DNA from: Phoenix dactylifera
Taxonomy: Eukaryota; Streptophyta; Magnoliopsida; Arecales; Arecaceae
Reading direction: 5' to 3'
Length of the DNA stretch: 64,000 bases
Assembly: GCF_009389715.1 (NCBI RefSeq)
Contig: NW_024068013.1
Coordinates: 235,900-299,899 of the forward strand
The number at the start of each line of letters is the position of its first letter. The stretch's first letter is position 1. Positions 10,951-23,328 of the stretch are shown piece after piece. A program made the translations under genes and the position numbers. The notes under the pieces are model-generated. The model had not been told where the DNA came from, made no database searches, and was given only the letters and a program-made list of their open reading frames with translations.

Positions 10951-11774
10951 TCAAACACATCTTAATATTCCCTGCCCTGTGCTGCATGGACTAGATAATC
11001 CGGTTTTTTATTAAAACCAGCTCCACAGAAAGGCAGATTCATTTTGGTCACAATCATAACTGACCTAGAATGGGTTAAAAGCAAAAAGGGCATTTGGCCC
11101 TGGGTTTCCACTGATTCTAGCCGACAAAATGCAGCTTCTGACAACATTTTGCAAACACTACCAAAATGATGTCCTTAATAATTTTAGAAAAACATTATAA
11201 ACTGAATGTGCAGACGAGCTAGCATTAAGCATTTTAGGTCTTTTGAAAAAAAAACTTGTGAGACGAATCCAAATGGCATGTCTATGATAGTCATGCTGCA
11301 ACATGATAAAAAGAGTATCTAGTATAAGGATCAATCAACAACAAAGCTGTTATTTTCAGTTTACCTTCCTATTAAAGATATGGGAAAACAAGCCTATACT
11401 TGACACTTCTCATGAAATTTTATCAAATTGCAGGTAACAGAAAAAGATAAAATAAGACATAGTGATAATCATAAGTATGGAAAGGTTGGTAGAATGTCGA
11501 ACAAATAAGCTGGGAAGCTTAGGAAGGCCTTAAAGGTGATGAATAATTTCAAGGATTTCTCCGGATTCACATGAACCCACTTGCTGTCATGAGCAAGCAG
11601 CAATATGATGGTGAAGTGGGGTCTCACCATCCAATAGGCCATGCCGGGGAGCCTCGGTGTTTCCTTCCTGGCTCTCAAGACATTAGGAGATGGACATGTC
11701 AAAAAATTTGTTAGCTACTAGAGAAAGGATAATGAAACTAGGATCGATCCAAATGCCTTGATCTTTAAGGGCTT
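10948..11774. other. Spacer, no gene seen
   Basis: No convincing coding signal. The 77-codon minus frame at 11469-11702 has no recognisable domain. Confidence 0.4.
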
Positions 11775-12560
11775 TGTCAGGATCAAGCGCTACTATTACA
11801 CCAAAACCGGCAGGTGTTAGTAAAGGCGCAACTTTATTTTCTTAAACTAGCGCAGGGGCCCATAGCGCCACGAGTCGACTCCGACCAAGCCTCGCCCGAC
11901 TCCGACTCCGACAGGGCCTCATCAGTGGGTTCAGGGACCCCCTAATGGTATAACCAAGACCTATGGCTATGATACCAATTGTCAGGATCAAGCACTTACC
12001 ATTACACCAAAAGCAATTGCTGTTAGTGAAGGTGCAACTTTATTTTTCTTAAACTAGCGCAGAGGCCCATAGCGCCACGAGTCGACTCCGACCAAGTCTC
12101 GCCCTAGGGGAAGTAGAAGGACGAATAACCAACTGTAGGGCTTGGTCAAATCGATCGACCAGGGAAGGATACGGGAAAAGGTCAAACTCCATATCATTTT
12201 TCTCCTCAGTTGTTGGAGGTGCGAGAGGAAGGGATGCTGCTATTGATGGACCGGTGCTACCTCTGGATCTAAACCAGAATCAGGGAAGACGTAATTCAAA
12301 TATGCACTTGGAACCGTTAAATCAATTCCCTATGCCGAATACCACAACCCAGAGATACGAAGGGGTCCTCGGGGAAGCGAGATATCCACGTGTGTCCCCA
12401 TCATAGGGGCAGACCCAAGCTGTCCACAGGAGAACCTTTAGTCACAAAGCAATAGGTAGCAACCGTCGCCTTTGGACTAGCAGCTCCGACAGAGCCTCGT
12501 CAGTGGGTTCAGGGATCCCTTAGTGGTATAACTCACCCTACTCCTCCAGCGCATCCATGT
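11775..12560 (-). repeat. Two partial LTR copies with a tRNA-Met-like PBS between them
   Basis: TGTCAGGATCAAGC occurs at 11775 and again at 11980, each followed by the same sequence (ACTTTATTTT, then CTTAAACTAGCGCAG, then GCCCATAGCGCCACGAGTC). Between the copies, 11961-11977 read on the minus strand is TGGTATCATAGCCATAG, a primer-binding-site-like match to initiator tRNA-Met, directly next to the minus-strand LTR end CCTGACA. Copy B holds about 370 bp that copy A lacks; the copies realign at CTCCGACAG and GTGGGTTCAGGGA. I read this as a rearranged remnant of a minus-strand LTR element. No coding body remains. Confidence 0.6.
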
Positions 12561-14866
12561 TGGCAGGCGGCAGGACTGACTCGGCCTTTCAGGCCTCCAC
12601 CAACGTTGACTCGGCCCCTCAGGCCTCCGCCAACAGGCTTTCATTACCATCATACCACCGATCGGAAGATAGATTTGGATAGGATGTAGTTAGAGCTATA
12701 ATAGAACGAAACTACATTACAAATACTCCTATTGTAGAGTCTTACTTACAATTTAAGTGTAGGATAAAATAAAAAAGAAAAAATAGTTAAGATAAAACTG
12801 GATTGGTTGATGTGTTGAAGATCTTTCTTTTAGCATTACAATATGATATTTATAAGTGATGCACATTAACTATCTTGACACTTGTTCTTACCATTGCATA
12901 CCATATAAGCCACTATTGCCAAGAGTGGTAGGTAGTGCTATCACTTCACCACATCCTAGGTAGTGGCAAAATAAGTGTCATTAATTACTTCTACCACTTG
13001 TCCTTATTAGTATGCTACATGGCCCATTTTTGTCATGCACGGTAGGTAGTACCACCACTCTTCTCACTTCTTAGGTAGTTTGACTATTCCTATGTCATGG
13101 ATATGACAACTAGCATTCTCCACTCTACTAAAGTCCTTATTGTAGATCTATAGCTCTCATTTCCTTTGGTCGACACTATAATTACTCAGTTCATACTTTG
13201 GGGTTTTAGCCTATGCCCTTGATTTGGGCCCCTCACTTGAAGGCCTACTCCTTAGTCTATTTTGGAGGGTCTTTCGAAGCTTATTATTTGATCGCCCTTT
13301 GGAACACTATTGTCGGTCTGAATGTGGAATAAACAATGCCCCCACATTCTATCTGTTGATGCTTAAGAGAGTGATGGAATATATCTGATACTACATCCAT
13401 CGACCTTCTAAATGTGAGTCAACTTGGCCGATCAATTTGAAAGAAAAAGCCAAAGAGATCTTTCAAGCTTGAGTAGTAGGTAGAAAATATAGAAGATTTG
13501 GTGGAGGTACAACCCATCATCATGTTTCCCTACTAGCATAGAGCTCTATTTATGTATCAATTTACACAATCTTGGAGACCTCCATTGAGAAAGTTGACCA
13601 CCGGTATAGAAATTTTTCATGTATATGTACAATCTGCACAATCTTGGAAATCTCCATTGAGAAAGTTGACCCCCCGACATAGAAATTTTCCATGTATGGT
13701 TGCTGATGAAGGGTGAGTGGTCATACCCCTTAGGGTGGTTGCCCTCTAGCCCTTGGAATAATGGCATATTTCACTGAAGGCTGGTTGAATATTTGCCCCT
13801 TATCTATTGCATCTTGGGAACAATCGTTCCCAATAGTAGCGATTTGTGTTGGCATGATTCCATCGACATTTTTTCAACATCATGCATATCGAGATCGCCG
13901 AAACCTACTTTGGGATCGATTGTCGGCATAATGCTGTCAGGAACATGGGCGATCATAAGTTTAGCCTGACCCACTGGTCCGCTTTTTGCTTGAGTAATCT
14001 ATCCTTCACCTCGGTCTTTGGGCCTCTAGGATTTTTTAGGATAACGTACGGCCTTGTCCATCTAATAGGCTGAAGTCTTAAAGTTCTCTACCATGATTTT
14101 TTGGTAGGCTAAAGTCCAAAAGTTAGGTTTTCTAAGAATCCTGATGCTTTTAGGTTATGATGTCCTTCAACCTATGGCTTGTACAAGTGCATCATGGTTA
14201 ACTGCAATTAGGTTTTGATTCTTCAGCCTACCTTTCAGTTTCATGGTATCCTATCTTTTCAGCCTACGTCTCCACCCTGATTCATTACAACTAAACTCTA
14301 CCCTATCTAGCAAGGATCACATGACTCTCATTTGCTTCGCTCCCATCAAAATCTAATTGATGTGGTGCTTGCTCTTGGGCACTAGTTGGATTATTGAGAT
14401 GGGATATAAATACCTTCATTAATATCCTACAAAATTTATGCAAAAATATAACTAATATATAAATTAAATATTAAATATGTCAAGGATACTAATATAAAAA
14501 GAAAATAGTGAAATTTTATTCTTAAAATAGTTACTTTTTTGATATTATTAGTCAAAAATATTGCAGAAAAAGTATCGCTGCAAAAAGAAAATTATTTGAA
14601 GGATATACGCAAATAATGATATGTGAATGGCAAAAAAATGCAATAAGACATGTTGACTGAGGTATATATATGTAAAAATTAAGAAAAATATAGTATTTTT
14701 ATCCATTTTGCGTTCCACTTACCACTGGCGGTTAAAAAACTAAGTTGAAATTCTTCATCTTGCAATTAAATGGCTGAAGTGCCTTTATATTTGAGGGTCA
14801 CTATTACGTTAACAAGAAACAATGGTATTAACAAGCAGATAATAGTAATTTAATCGCTTATAGCCT
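12561..14866. other. Spacer with two small tandem duplications
   Basis: No gene is recognisable. About 12890-13085 contains two diverged copies of a roughly 130-bp block ending in GGTAGGTAGT and CTTAGGTAGT-like sequence. Bases 13565-13700 contain a 72-bp head-to-tail duplication (ACAATCTTGGA, then TCTCCATTGAGAAAGTTGAC). The 73-codon frame at 13546-13767 only reflects that duplication. Confidence 0.5.
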
Positions 14867-14879
14867 CACTACAAAAAAA

Positions 14880-14976
14880 ATTGGACATTAGCAACGCTTT
14901 TTTTGGCCATTAGTGATGTTTTTATGCATCGGTAAAAACCTTCCCAACGCTTTCCTAAGGATCGGTAAAGCGTCGC
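14880..14976. repeat. CACTA left subterminal repeats
   Basis: Degenerate copies of the ACGCTTT and TCGGTAAAGCGTCGCTGA motifs lie here; the last five bases, gtcgc (14972-14976), are one copy of the target duplication of the nested LTR element. The array continues at 28323. Confidence 0.7.
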
Positions 14977-17427
14977 TGATAGTCAACTTTAAAGACCACG
15001 CAATAGCACGTATCTAGTAGGATAGTGATTACGGGTATCGATCCACAGGGATTGAGGTATAGTTGTTTTCTTAAAAAAAAATATTTAAAAGGATGAATTT
15101 GTGAAGACTATTAAACTAAGCAATTTAATAAAAGAAAATGCAATTAAAGGGATATCAGTTTAAGAGAACCTAGGGCAAGGAATTCACCACTAACATCGGA
15201 ACAAGGATTATTTATATTTTATTTCGTTCTTGGATTAACATGCAAATTGGCTACAAGCCTAATAAGCATTTAAATAAAAATTCACAAAAGTAATTTGGGC
15301 ATAATCCATCTTCAATAGGCATGAAATGTCTACCCTAATCTAAGGTGCCCTAGTGAGGAGATCAGCCTTCCATGAAGTGGTGGATGGCAGCAGCAGCACA
15401 GCAGCGGGCTCCCATTCCTTCCTTCTCTTTCTCCTTTGAAATATTCCCAAAATAGCCAAAGTCCTCTCTCTCCTTTGTTTCTCGTGGGACTCTGCCTCCC
15501 AAGAGCTTAGTTGATGGGAGAAGCCCACCGTGGGGAAGAAGAATGAATGGAACCGAAGAGAAGCCTGATGGATTCAGAGAAGAGCTGGGATCAGTCCCCC
15601 CAATGGGGAAGAAGGATAAATCCCAAAGAAAACCCTCCTCTTTTTATAGCCTCTCAGCCCCCCCCCCCCCGGTTTCGTGCGAAGGATAAGCTTGAATGTG
15701 GGATAAGGATGGCTGGCTGGAGTTGATCCGGTCGTTGGAAAAGTTGAGATTTGTTGGCCGCGGGAGATCCGGATGCGGGAGAAGTTGGAAGGAGCTCACG
15801 GACGCTGGGATGAATTGGAAGGGGGTGATCTGTGAGGCTCTGTTCCTTGATCCTTGGACACACTGCTGGATGGAGTTGATCGCTGGATCCTTGAAGCTCA
15901 CCGAATGGCTGGATTGGTTGGCTGAAGTCACCTTGATCCTTTGGGATGCTTGCTTTCTGGACGTTGGGAGGAGCTAGATTTGGTGGGAGGTGATCCGAAA
16001 GAAGAGGCTTGGGAGATGAAGCAAGCGAAACAGGGGAGGCGTGGGTGGATAAAGTTGGCTTGATTCTCGGATGCAAGGGATGTTGCTCACAGTTGAGATG
16101 GCGGAAATCGTTGGGAAGAAGATAAGGATGAATCGAGAGAGAAGGAGGATGCTAGGAACAAATACGGATGGGATGGAGTTTGGATTTGGTTCGAGATGAA
16201 GATGAGCTCGGAACAAGGGAACCGGAAGCTGATGTTGTTTTGTTGCTGGGAAGAAATCGGCTGATAGCTGGGAGGTTTGGGAAGTTCATGAGATTTGACT
16301 TTATCCCATGGAGATGGAAGATGGGATTCTCTGATTCGTGGGATCTTGGGACGGATGCGGAGAAGCTCAGCTAGGAGAGATTCTGAAACAGGGGAATGTG
16401 CCGTGAAGCTCGGGAAGATGAAGCTGCGGACGTGGAGCAGGGGGAGAGAGGAAGATGAGGTTAAGATCATGGGATTCGGCTGGTGGTTATTCCGAAACAG
16501 AGGAAGAATACGTGTGGTTGCCGTGAAGCTCGCAAGGATGAAGCTCATCCGGTTGAGATGCGGCTGGGAGTATGAACAGAGGAGTTTGTTCGTGGACGTG
16601 GCTTGGATTGATGAAGACTCGGACTCTGTTCCGAAGCAACAGGGAATACGTGGGTGATGAAGGTTATCCGGAAGAGGATGAGAGCTGGTGCCGTTTGGGA
16701 GTGATCTGGAAGAGGCCAACGCGAACGGGAGGATGGAAGATCACGGACAGGATGTGGGCTGCGGAGGCCATGCACGCGTGAGATTGGTTGTTCCGCGAGA
16801 TAAAGATGATCTCGGAACAGGGGAGGTTGGAAGAGAGACGCGTGGAATTTGTTGATGGATGCTAAACGGTAATGAAGGGATCCGGCTGGGAGTGAAGATG
16901 TTGAGACTTTGTTTGTGAACGTGGGAGTGAAGGAGAAATAAACTATTTGGGAGGAATACGCTAAGAAAAGGAATTGGGGTTGACTCGGAATATTGAATTT
17001 TTAAATGGAGATGATATGGAAAAAATGACTGGTGAATGACTGGGAAGTGAATCCCGGGAGTTTGATACAGGGGATGTGATCCTATTCAGTTGGGAACATG
17101 TGTGGGAAGAAAATTAGGTGACTGAGATGTGACGCAGAAAAGTTTGGTGGAGTCAAATGTGGGAAAGAAACAAGGGAGGATGGATCTGAGAGGGTCTTGA
17201 TTTGCGGGGTGCATACGATTTGGGTTCAGAAATTAATGAATTTGACTTGACCTGCATACATTAAACTCAATCAGTAAATAAATAAGTAAAACAAACTCGA
17301 ATTAATTTATTAAAATGCAATGATGAGGGTAACACATTTTTTAGTTAAATTTACAAAATATGTGAATTAAAATAATGATAAGTGCTATGAATAAGATATG
17401 AATTTATGCATTATTTAGCACTTATCA
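14977..17427 (-). repeat. 3' LTR of the gag-only element
   Basis: This 2451-bp LTR is nearly identical to the right LTR after removal of the hAT insertion. It lacks a segment of about 190 bp that the right LTR keeps at 26057-26245; the junction is at about 15346 (CTAAGGTGCCCTAGTG). The many 60-210 codon frames on both strands here are repeated in the other LTR and are not genes. A run of 12 C residues lies at about 15659-15670. Confidence 0.88.
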
Positions 17428-17440
17428 CACCCCCCAACCT
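17428..17440 (-). promoter_or_regulatory. Polypurine tract
   Basis: On the minus strand this reads GGTTGGGGGGTG and directly abuts the LTR start TGATAAG, the expected place for plus-strand DNA priming. Confidence 0.75.
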
Positions 17441-18906
17441 ACAATTTGCTAGTCCTCAAGCAAAATAAAATAAAAAACTAACTCACTTTCGCAGGAATCG
17501 TGATTGCATTTACCGTATGCAATAAGGCTTTAAACCCCTAGGTGGCCCTAGTGGACGAGTTTTGTCTCGTGAGGGTTTCCGGCTCAGATACCCACAAACT
17601 GTTGTCTCTACCTAATGAATTTATTTTATTGCTTTATAAAATCTAATTTTAAATGCATAAGTGCCAAGAATTTTAAAAGCACACAAAGTTTTAATTACTA
17701 AGTCAGCCCAAATTCTAAGTCAGTATGCAATTTAAGTTGAAGTCATTAAGTTTCTGTTAGAGAGTTATAAGGCTAATTTATACTTGGGTGCTCGGTGATG
17801 TCTGGACCATACACAAGCTAAGGCTTTAGATTCTCCAAAATACTGCTAAAACTAGTAGTTTCCAAGAATTGGTCAGATAAGACCTAATCACTGATTCAAA
17901 ATCATCCTACCTTGCAGGATTTCGAGAGTTGTGGATGTTTACTTTAATACCTCATGGGCTTTATCTGTAATATTCCAGTTTACTCGAATTTTTATAACGA
18001 CGGCTTTCACACTATCGTCTTTTTCAAGGTCAATATTATTATCTCTTTTTCTCTTTTTTTTTATTTTTTTTAATTTTTAATTTTTTTATTTTTTTTATTA
18101 TTTTATATTTATTACGCACTTTTACTCTTGTAATGATTCCTCCATGTAACGAGCATTCAGTCAACACTCCCACACCAGATGGCATAAGGTGTTAGGCATC
18201 AAGACTCCCCTACGGACCTATGCTCGGATTCATCATTGCAAGCCCGCTGACCTTTGACAATAGGTAGCCCTTTTCGATGTACCTGACTAAATTCACTTTT
18301 TTTTTTAATAGCGAATTAGATAGGTATGATTCATCAGGACTCAAGGTTGTTACCAGACTTAACAACATCATGTTAAACCTAACCCTTAGAAGTGCAGGCC
18401 ATGTGTGTTGTGAAATTTCAAAGTAAAAATTATCTTACAACTTGCTAAAAGAATTTTTAATGAAAAGAACTCAAATTGACTTATTCCTGACTAATCATTG
18501 GGCTTTTTAGATTTTATATACTTTGTGTGATTATCATTTCAGCAGTAAGGCATAGAAATTAGGTTTTTTTTTGAAATTCACTTAAAAATGTGAAAATACG
18601 AAAAATTTCTTCAAAAATTCGAAATCTATACCCCCCAACCTAGATCAGACATTGTCCTCAATATTTTTTTTGAATATTATATTATTATTTTTATTTTTTA
18701 ATATATTTTTTTATTTTAGACAAAAATATGATGCATATGGAGGATAGAAGCATTTTACCGTAGTTGCATCAGTAATATGAGGGATCCTGTTAAGAAAATA
18801 AAAAAAAAATGCGACAAGAAAATATGCAAAAATAACCTACGAGAATTGGGTTGCCTCCCAACAAGCGCTAAGTTTAACGTCTTCAGCCAGACGCAGTGCA
18901 TCCTTA
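17441..18906. other. Non-coding 3' interior of the gag-only element
   Basis: Between the polypurine tract and the end of gag there is no pol homology. Long T-rich runs occur at about 18045-18120, 18297-18307 and 18660-18715. On the coding strand this is a long A-rich downstream region. Confidence 0.6.
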
Positions 18907-21411
18907 TCAAATCATACCGGGTTCATGCGGGGTTCTCCAAGGAAGAAAATTTGTGGAAGACTGATTGTTGGGCAGGAAGTTGACTGCTTCTATGGCCTTG
19001 TCTATATCAAAGTCAAAATGGGCCAAGTATGTTTTTAGAGGGTTATCTGCCAAAATATAGGGAAGGATTTCTTCTACAAGATCGTCCATTTTGTCTATTA
19101 GGAAGCACTCAACTTCCTTTGCAGGTTGATCAGAGGCACGAAATATATTTAACTTGACCTTCATATTCCCAAAGGATATATTCATCACCCCAGTTCTACA
19201 GTTTATACTCGCATTGGCTGTAGCTAGAAAGGGGTGCCCAAGGATCACGGGGATTTGTTTCTTAGGATTAGGCTCATGTTCCATATCAAGGACGATAAAA
19301 TCTACTGGAAAATAGAATTTGTCTACCTTGACAAGAACATCTTCAATTATTCCTCGTGGTATTTTTACAGATCGATCAGCCAACTGAAGGGATACCGAGG
19401 TTGGTTTTAACTCACCTAACCCAAGTTTCTCATAAACTGAGTAAGGTAAAAGATTGACACTTGCCCCTAGATCTAAGAGTTCTCGATCAATGAAATTATT
19501 TCCTAAGACACAGGAGATGGTGGGAGCACCAGGATCTTTGAATTTCGGTGGGGTGTTGTGTTGGAGAATAGAACTCACTTGCTCAGTTAGGAAGACCTTT
19601 TTAGGCACATGTGTCCTAGATTTTCGCTTTTGGGTACAAAGGTCTTTGAAAAATTTGGCATAGGAAGGAACTTGTCTAATAGCATCAAGAAGCGGGAGGT
19701 TGATTTTGACTTGTTTGAAAACCTCCATCATCTCCTCTAGTGAAGTTCCTTTCTTGCCAAAGGGAGAGGGTGAATTAAGAGCTTCAGAAAATGGGACTTT
19801 TGGAATATGAGTTTGGGCAGAAGCTGGAAGAGCTGAAGAAGAAGAAGGTTTTGGATTTTCATGTGATACATTTTGCTCCTCCTCTTTACCTTCCTTATTG
19901 TTACCCTCCCCAATCTTATTGTCTACTACACGTCCACTCCTTAGGGTAGTCAGAGCATTGGCTTGTTCATGATGAATTGTATTTAGCTGATTTTCTTGAG
20001 CCATGTATTGTCCCCTAGGATTACTCACTGGTTGGCTTGGAAGCTTTTCTTCCTCTCGCTTGTTCAGTGCATTAGCTAGTTTCTCCATTTGGGATTCTAG
20101 CTTGGCGATAGATTGTGTGTGAGAGTGCACCAATTGTGTAATAGTTTCCAAACCTTGAAGGGAGGTCAACACTTTCTCCTCAAAGGCTGTGTTTCTTTGG
20201 GGTGAAGGAGGAGTGTGTTGAAATTGAGTCAAAGGACGGTAGGGATTAACATTCTGGAATGGTTGAAAGTTTTGGGAATAAGGCTGGGAAGTATTGGAAG
20301 TCTGCTGCTTCCAAGAGAAATTTGGATGGTTGCGCCACCCCGGGTTATAAGTGTTAGAATATGGATCATTATCCGGTCGGGATTGTGTTTGGGCAGCATT
20401 TACTTGCTCTTGCACAAATTTAGGGAATTGTGCTGCCGAAGGGCATTCATGAATAGGGTGAGACGGGCTAGAGCAAAGAGCACAGACTTGTGTTTGGAAA
20501 AAATTTGGAAGCTGTTCTCTAGACATTAGCTGGTCCAACTTGCGGGACAGTGCATCTACTTTGTCAGATAGACCTATGGACTGGCTAACTTCATATATGG
20601 TCCCTTTTCTTTGAGAACTCGGGGGTGCTTGACGAGCGGAGGAGGCATGGTGGAGAGAGTTTTCATTAAGATTTTCAAATAATTGCCATGCCTCATGGTC
20701 ACTTTTAAGCATGAAAGTTCCCCCGCATGCGGCATCGATCATCTGACGGTTTCGTTCAGTCAATCCGTCATAGAAACATTGCACTAACTGCCATTTAGGT
20801 ATTTGATGATGCGGGCATTTTCGGAGTAAGTCTCTAAATTTTTCCCAAGTTTCATGAAATTCTTCCCCGTCAGATTGGGAGAAGCTCGTGATAGCACGCC
20901 GAAATTGGTTTGTTCTTCCTATGGGAAAATATTTCTTTAGAAATTCATGTTGCATTTGAGCCCATGAGAAAATGGAATTGGCTTCTAATGAATGGAGCCA
21001 TTGTTTAGCTCTATCCTTAAGGAAAAAAGGAAACAGCTTGAGTTTCAGAGCATCATCAGTGAAGTTCTGAATTTTGACAGTAGTGCAGATCTCAAGGAAC
21101 TCATCTAAATGTTTGTATGGGTCTTCATTGTTAAGTCCATAAAAAAAGGGAAGCATTTGGATGACACTAGACTTAATTTCAAACTGCATAGCAGCAGTGG
21201 TATCAGGTAGTCGGATACAAGATGGAGAGGTATAAATGGAAGGAATAAAGTACTCCTTTAACAGCTTGGGTTGTTCTTCAGCCATCTCGACAGGTGGAGC
21301 AGATTCTATGGTTCTATAGGTGTGGATTTCAGCTCGAAGGGCCCTAATAGAACGCTCTATCTCAGAATCAAAAGTTACTAATTCAGGAGATCTGGAACGA
21401 CACCCTAGCAT
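18907..21411 (-). CDS. Gag-protease polyprotein of Ty3/Gypsy (Athila/Tat) type
   Basis: An uninterrupted 834-residue frame. Residues about 75-240 are the retrotransposon gag capsid domain (DEFLEICTTVKIQNF, LFPFFLKDRAKQWLHSL, EFLKKYFPIGRTNQFRRAI, GEEFHETWEKFRDLL). A single zinc-knuckle-like CALCSSPSHPIHEC lies near residue 310, and a low-complexity Gln/Asn/Pro region follows. Residues about 635-790 are a retroviral-type aspartic protease domain. The active-site triplet reads LGASVNLLP where DxGAS is usual, so the catalytic Asp appears replaced (LDLGAS); the flap and the PVILGHPFLATANASI strand are kept. Gag would form virus-like particles that package the element RNA. No reverse transcriptase follows. 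The first ATG is used; ATG 43 (MAEEQPKLLKEYF) is an alternative. Confidence 0.88.
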   Translation of the reverse strand: MLGCRSRSPELVTFDSEIERSIRALRAEIHTYRTIESAPPVEMAEEQPKLLKEYFIPSIYTSPSCIRLPDTTAAMQFEIKSSVIQMLPFFYGLNNEDPYKHLDEFLEICTTVKIQNFTDDALKLKLFPFFLKDRAKQWLHSLEANSIFSWAQMQHEFLKKYFPIGRTNQFRRAITSFSQSDGEEFHETWEKFRDLLRKCPHHQIPKWQLVQCFYDGLTERNRQMIDAACGGTFMLKSDHEAWQLFENLNENSLHHASSARQAPPSSQRKGTIYEVSQSIGLSDKVDALSRKLDQLMSREQLPNFFQTQVCALCSSPSHPIHECPSAAQFPKFVQEQVNAAQTQSRPDNDPYSNTYNPGWRNHPNFSWKQQTSNTSQPYSQNFQPFQNVNPYRPLTQFQHTPPSPQRNTAFEEKVLTSLQGLETITQLVHSHTQSIAKLESQMEKLANALNKREEEKLPSQPVSNPRGQYMAQENQLNTIHHEQANALTTLRSGRVVDNKIGEGNNKEGKEEEQNVSHENPKPSSSSALPASAQTHIPKVPFSEALNSPSPFGKKGTSLEEMMEVFKQVKINLPLLDAIRQVPSYAKFFKDLCTQKRKSRTHVPKKVFLTEQVSSILQHNTPPKFKDPGAPTISCVLGNNFIDRELLDLGASVNLLPYSVYEKLGLGELKPTSVSLQLADRSVKIPRGIIEDVLVKVDKFYFPVDFIVLDMEHEPNPKKQIPVILGHPFLATANASINCRTGVMNISFGNMKVKLNIFRASDQPAKEVECFLIDKMDDLVEEILPYILADNPLKTYLAHFDFDIDKAIEAVNFLPNNQSSTNFLPWRTPHEPGMI

Positions 21412-22286
21412 ACACTAAAATTTTTCTGATCAATCAAGTGCAATCAAGCATGCATTAAAAGAAAATCACATCAAATCCTTATGTTTGCCCTAAAATTGCT
21501 AGACAGCTCCTAACTGGTTTGAAGAGCGCACCTAAGCCTCCAATCCGGTCTAATGAACTGAGTTGACCAGGTAAGCTCCCAGGTAAGTGGGGGGGTCACG
21601 ATGCGTTGCAAAGGTCCCACTTAAAAACCACTTGCCTTGAACAGATGAACTGTCTTCCTTAGGACAAAGCTTGCCTAGACATCAACTGAGCCACAGAGCG
21701 AAATTGGTGCAACTTTCGGTGATCTTCTTCCTATTGAGCTCGAATGTCCCTAGGGGCCAACGTCTAATTGATTTTAATTAACGTGATGGCTATGTGAGAA
21801 TTGGTTCACCTAATTTGGGCAAGAATCTGGTGATGAAATCCAGTTCTTATCTTGTAGGGATAATTGCCCTTACTATGTGCGGATTAATTGGTGTATGTGT
21901 ATCAAGCATGCATTCACACTTTTGCTGAATTTAAAATCAAACAATCACCACAAAAGGAAATTTAAATAAGAAAGGTTTAGAGGTTACCAAAGGGAATTTC
22001 CCCAGCAATTTTGAAAAAAAAAATTTAGGCAAACCTCGACAGTATTCCTTTTCCAGCAGTTCCCTTTTTGATTGTCCTAGATGCTCTCTTTGATTCCTGA
22101 TCAAATCATACAAAAAGAAAAACCCAAAAATTAGTAAGAGAGAAAAAAAGGATAAGTAAAGTAACAAAAATAGAAAATATTTTTATTATTATTTTTAGAT
22201 ATATATATATTATTATTATTATTTTATTTTTATTTATTTTTTTTAAAATTTTTTTTTTATGAAAAGAAAAACAACTATGCTAGCAA
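21412..22286. other. 5' leader of the gag-only element
   Basis: Non-coding sequence between the PBS and the gag start on the minus strand, with T/A-rich runs at about 22180-22260. A mononucleotide-rich tract directly precedes the PBS. No gene is seen. Confidence 0.6.
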
Positions 22287-22304
22287 TCCCCGGCAATGGC
22301 GCCA
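22287..22304 (-). promoter_or_regulatory. Primer binding site, tRNA-Asp type
   Basis: On the minus strand this reads TGGCGCCATTGCCGGGGA. It matches the 3' end of plant tRNA-Asp with one mismatch (ATT for GTT) and lies five bases inside the LTR edge, as in Athila-type elements. Confidence 0.85.
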
Positions 22305-22696
22305 AAAATTGAAAGTCAACTTTAAAGACCACGCAATAGCACGTATCTAGTAGGATAGTGATTACGGGTATCGATCCACAGGGATTAGGGTATAGTTTTT
22401 TTCTTAAAAACAATATTTAAAAGGATGAATTTGTGAAGACTATTAAACTAAGCAATTTAATAAAAGAAAATGCAATTAAAGGGATATCAGTTTAAGAGAA
22501 CCTAGGGCAAGGAATTCACCACTAATATCGGAACAAGGATTATTTATATTTTATTTCGTTCTTGGATTAACATGCAAATTGGCTACAAGCTTAATAAGCA
22601 TTTAAATAAAAATTCACAAAAGTAATTTGGGCATAATCCATCTTCAGTAGGCATGAAATGTCTACCCTAATCTAAGGTGGCAGCACATAGAGATGG

Positions 22697-23015
22697 GCAC
22701 TGGGCCGGGCCGCCCACGGCCCGGCACGGCACGGCACGGCACTAAGCGGGCCGTGCCTGGCACGGCCCGCCAGCTACAGTGACGGGCCGTGCCTGGCACG
22801 GCCCCTTTGATAGGGCCGTGCTGGGCTAGCGAATCCTGGCCAGCGGGCCGTGCCAGGCACGGCCCGCTTCGGGCCTGGGCCGGCACGGCCCAGTCTAGGC
22901 ACGCGGGCCAAGCACGGCACGGCCCGCGTGCCAGCACGGCACGGCCCATAAGGGCCTGGGCCGGGCTGGCACGCGGGCCTGGCACGGTCCGGGCCTGGGC
23001 CCGGCTCGGCCCGAT
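22697..23015. repeat. hAT left subterminal palindrome array
   Basis: Perfect inverted copies of GGGCCGTGCC and GGCACGGCCC around one central base lie at 22748-22768, 22784-22804 and 22845-22865, with many partial GGCACGG copies around them. The first two are 36 bp apart. Confidence 0.85.
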
Positions 23016-23328
23016 AAAATTTTTTTAATACATTAATAAATTATGAACACTAAGAAATCTTGATTTATGAATATAAAGCCACCTTAATGGTGGGGGGTTT
23101 GGCATAGACCCCTACCAGTTTATTAATTTCAATCAAAATGGTACATGAAGGGAGGTTTGGACCTTGGTCTGACCTCTAGATTCTAGAATACAATAAGAAA
23201 CTAAGAAAGGGCCGAGGTTTGGACCTTGGTCTGACCTCCAGAATACAATAAAAATGTACAATTATAAAAAATTAAGAAATCTTACTAATCATCAGTGATT
23301 CAGTGAATCAGTATTCACTCTTCAGTCT

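Noticed and set aside
10781..11014. 77-codon frame with a His-Thr repeat
   Set aside because: It is a read-through of the (AC)n microsatellite.
15340..16781. Many 60-210 codon frames on both strands, repeated at 26151-27671
   Set aside because: They lie within the two LTRs of one retrotransposon, occur on both strands at once and have no domain; open frames reflect base composition.
22662..23028. Frames of 79 and 107 codons rich in Pro, Ala, Gly and Arg
   Set aside because: They are translations of the GC-rich palindromic subterminal array of the hAT element; the same applies to 25765-26091.
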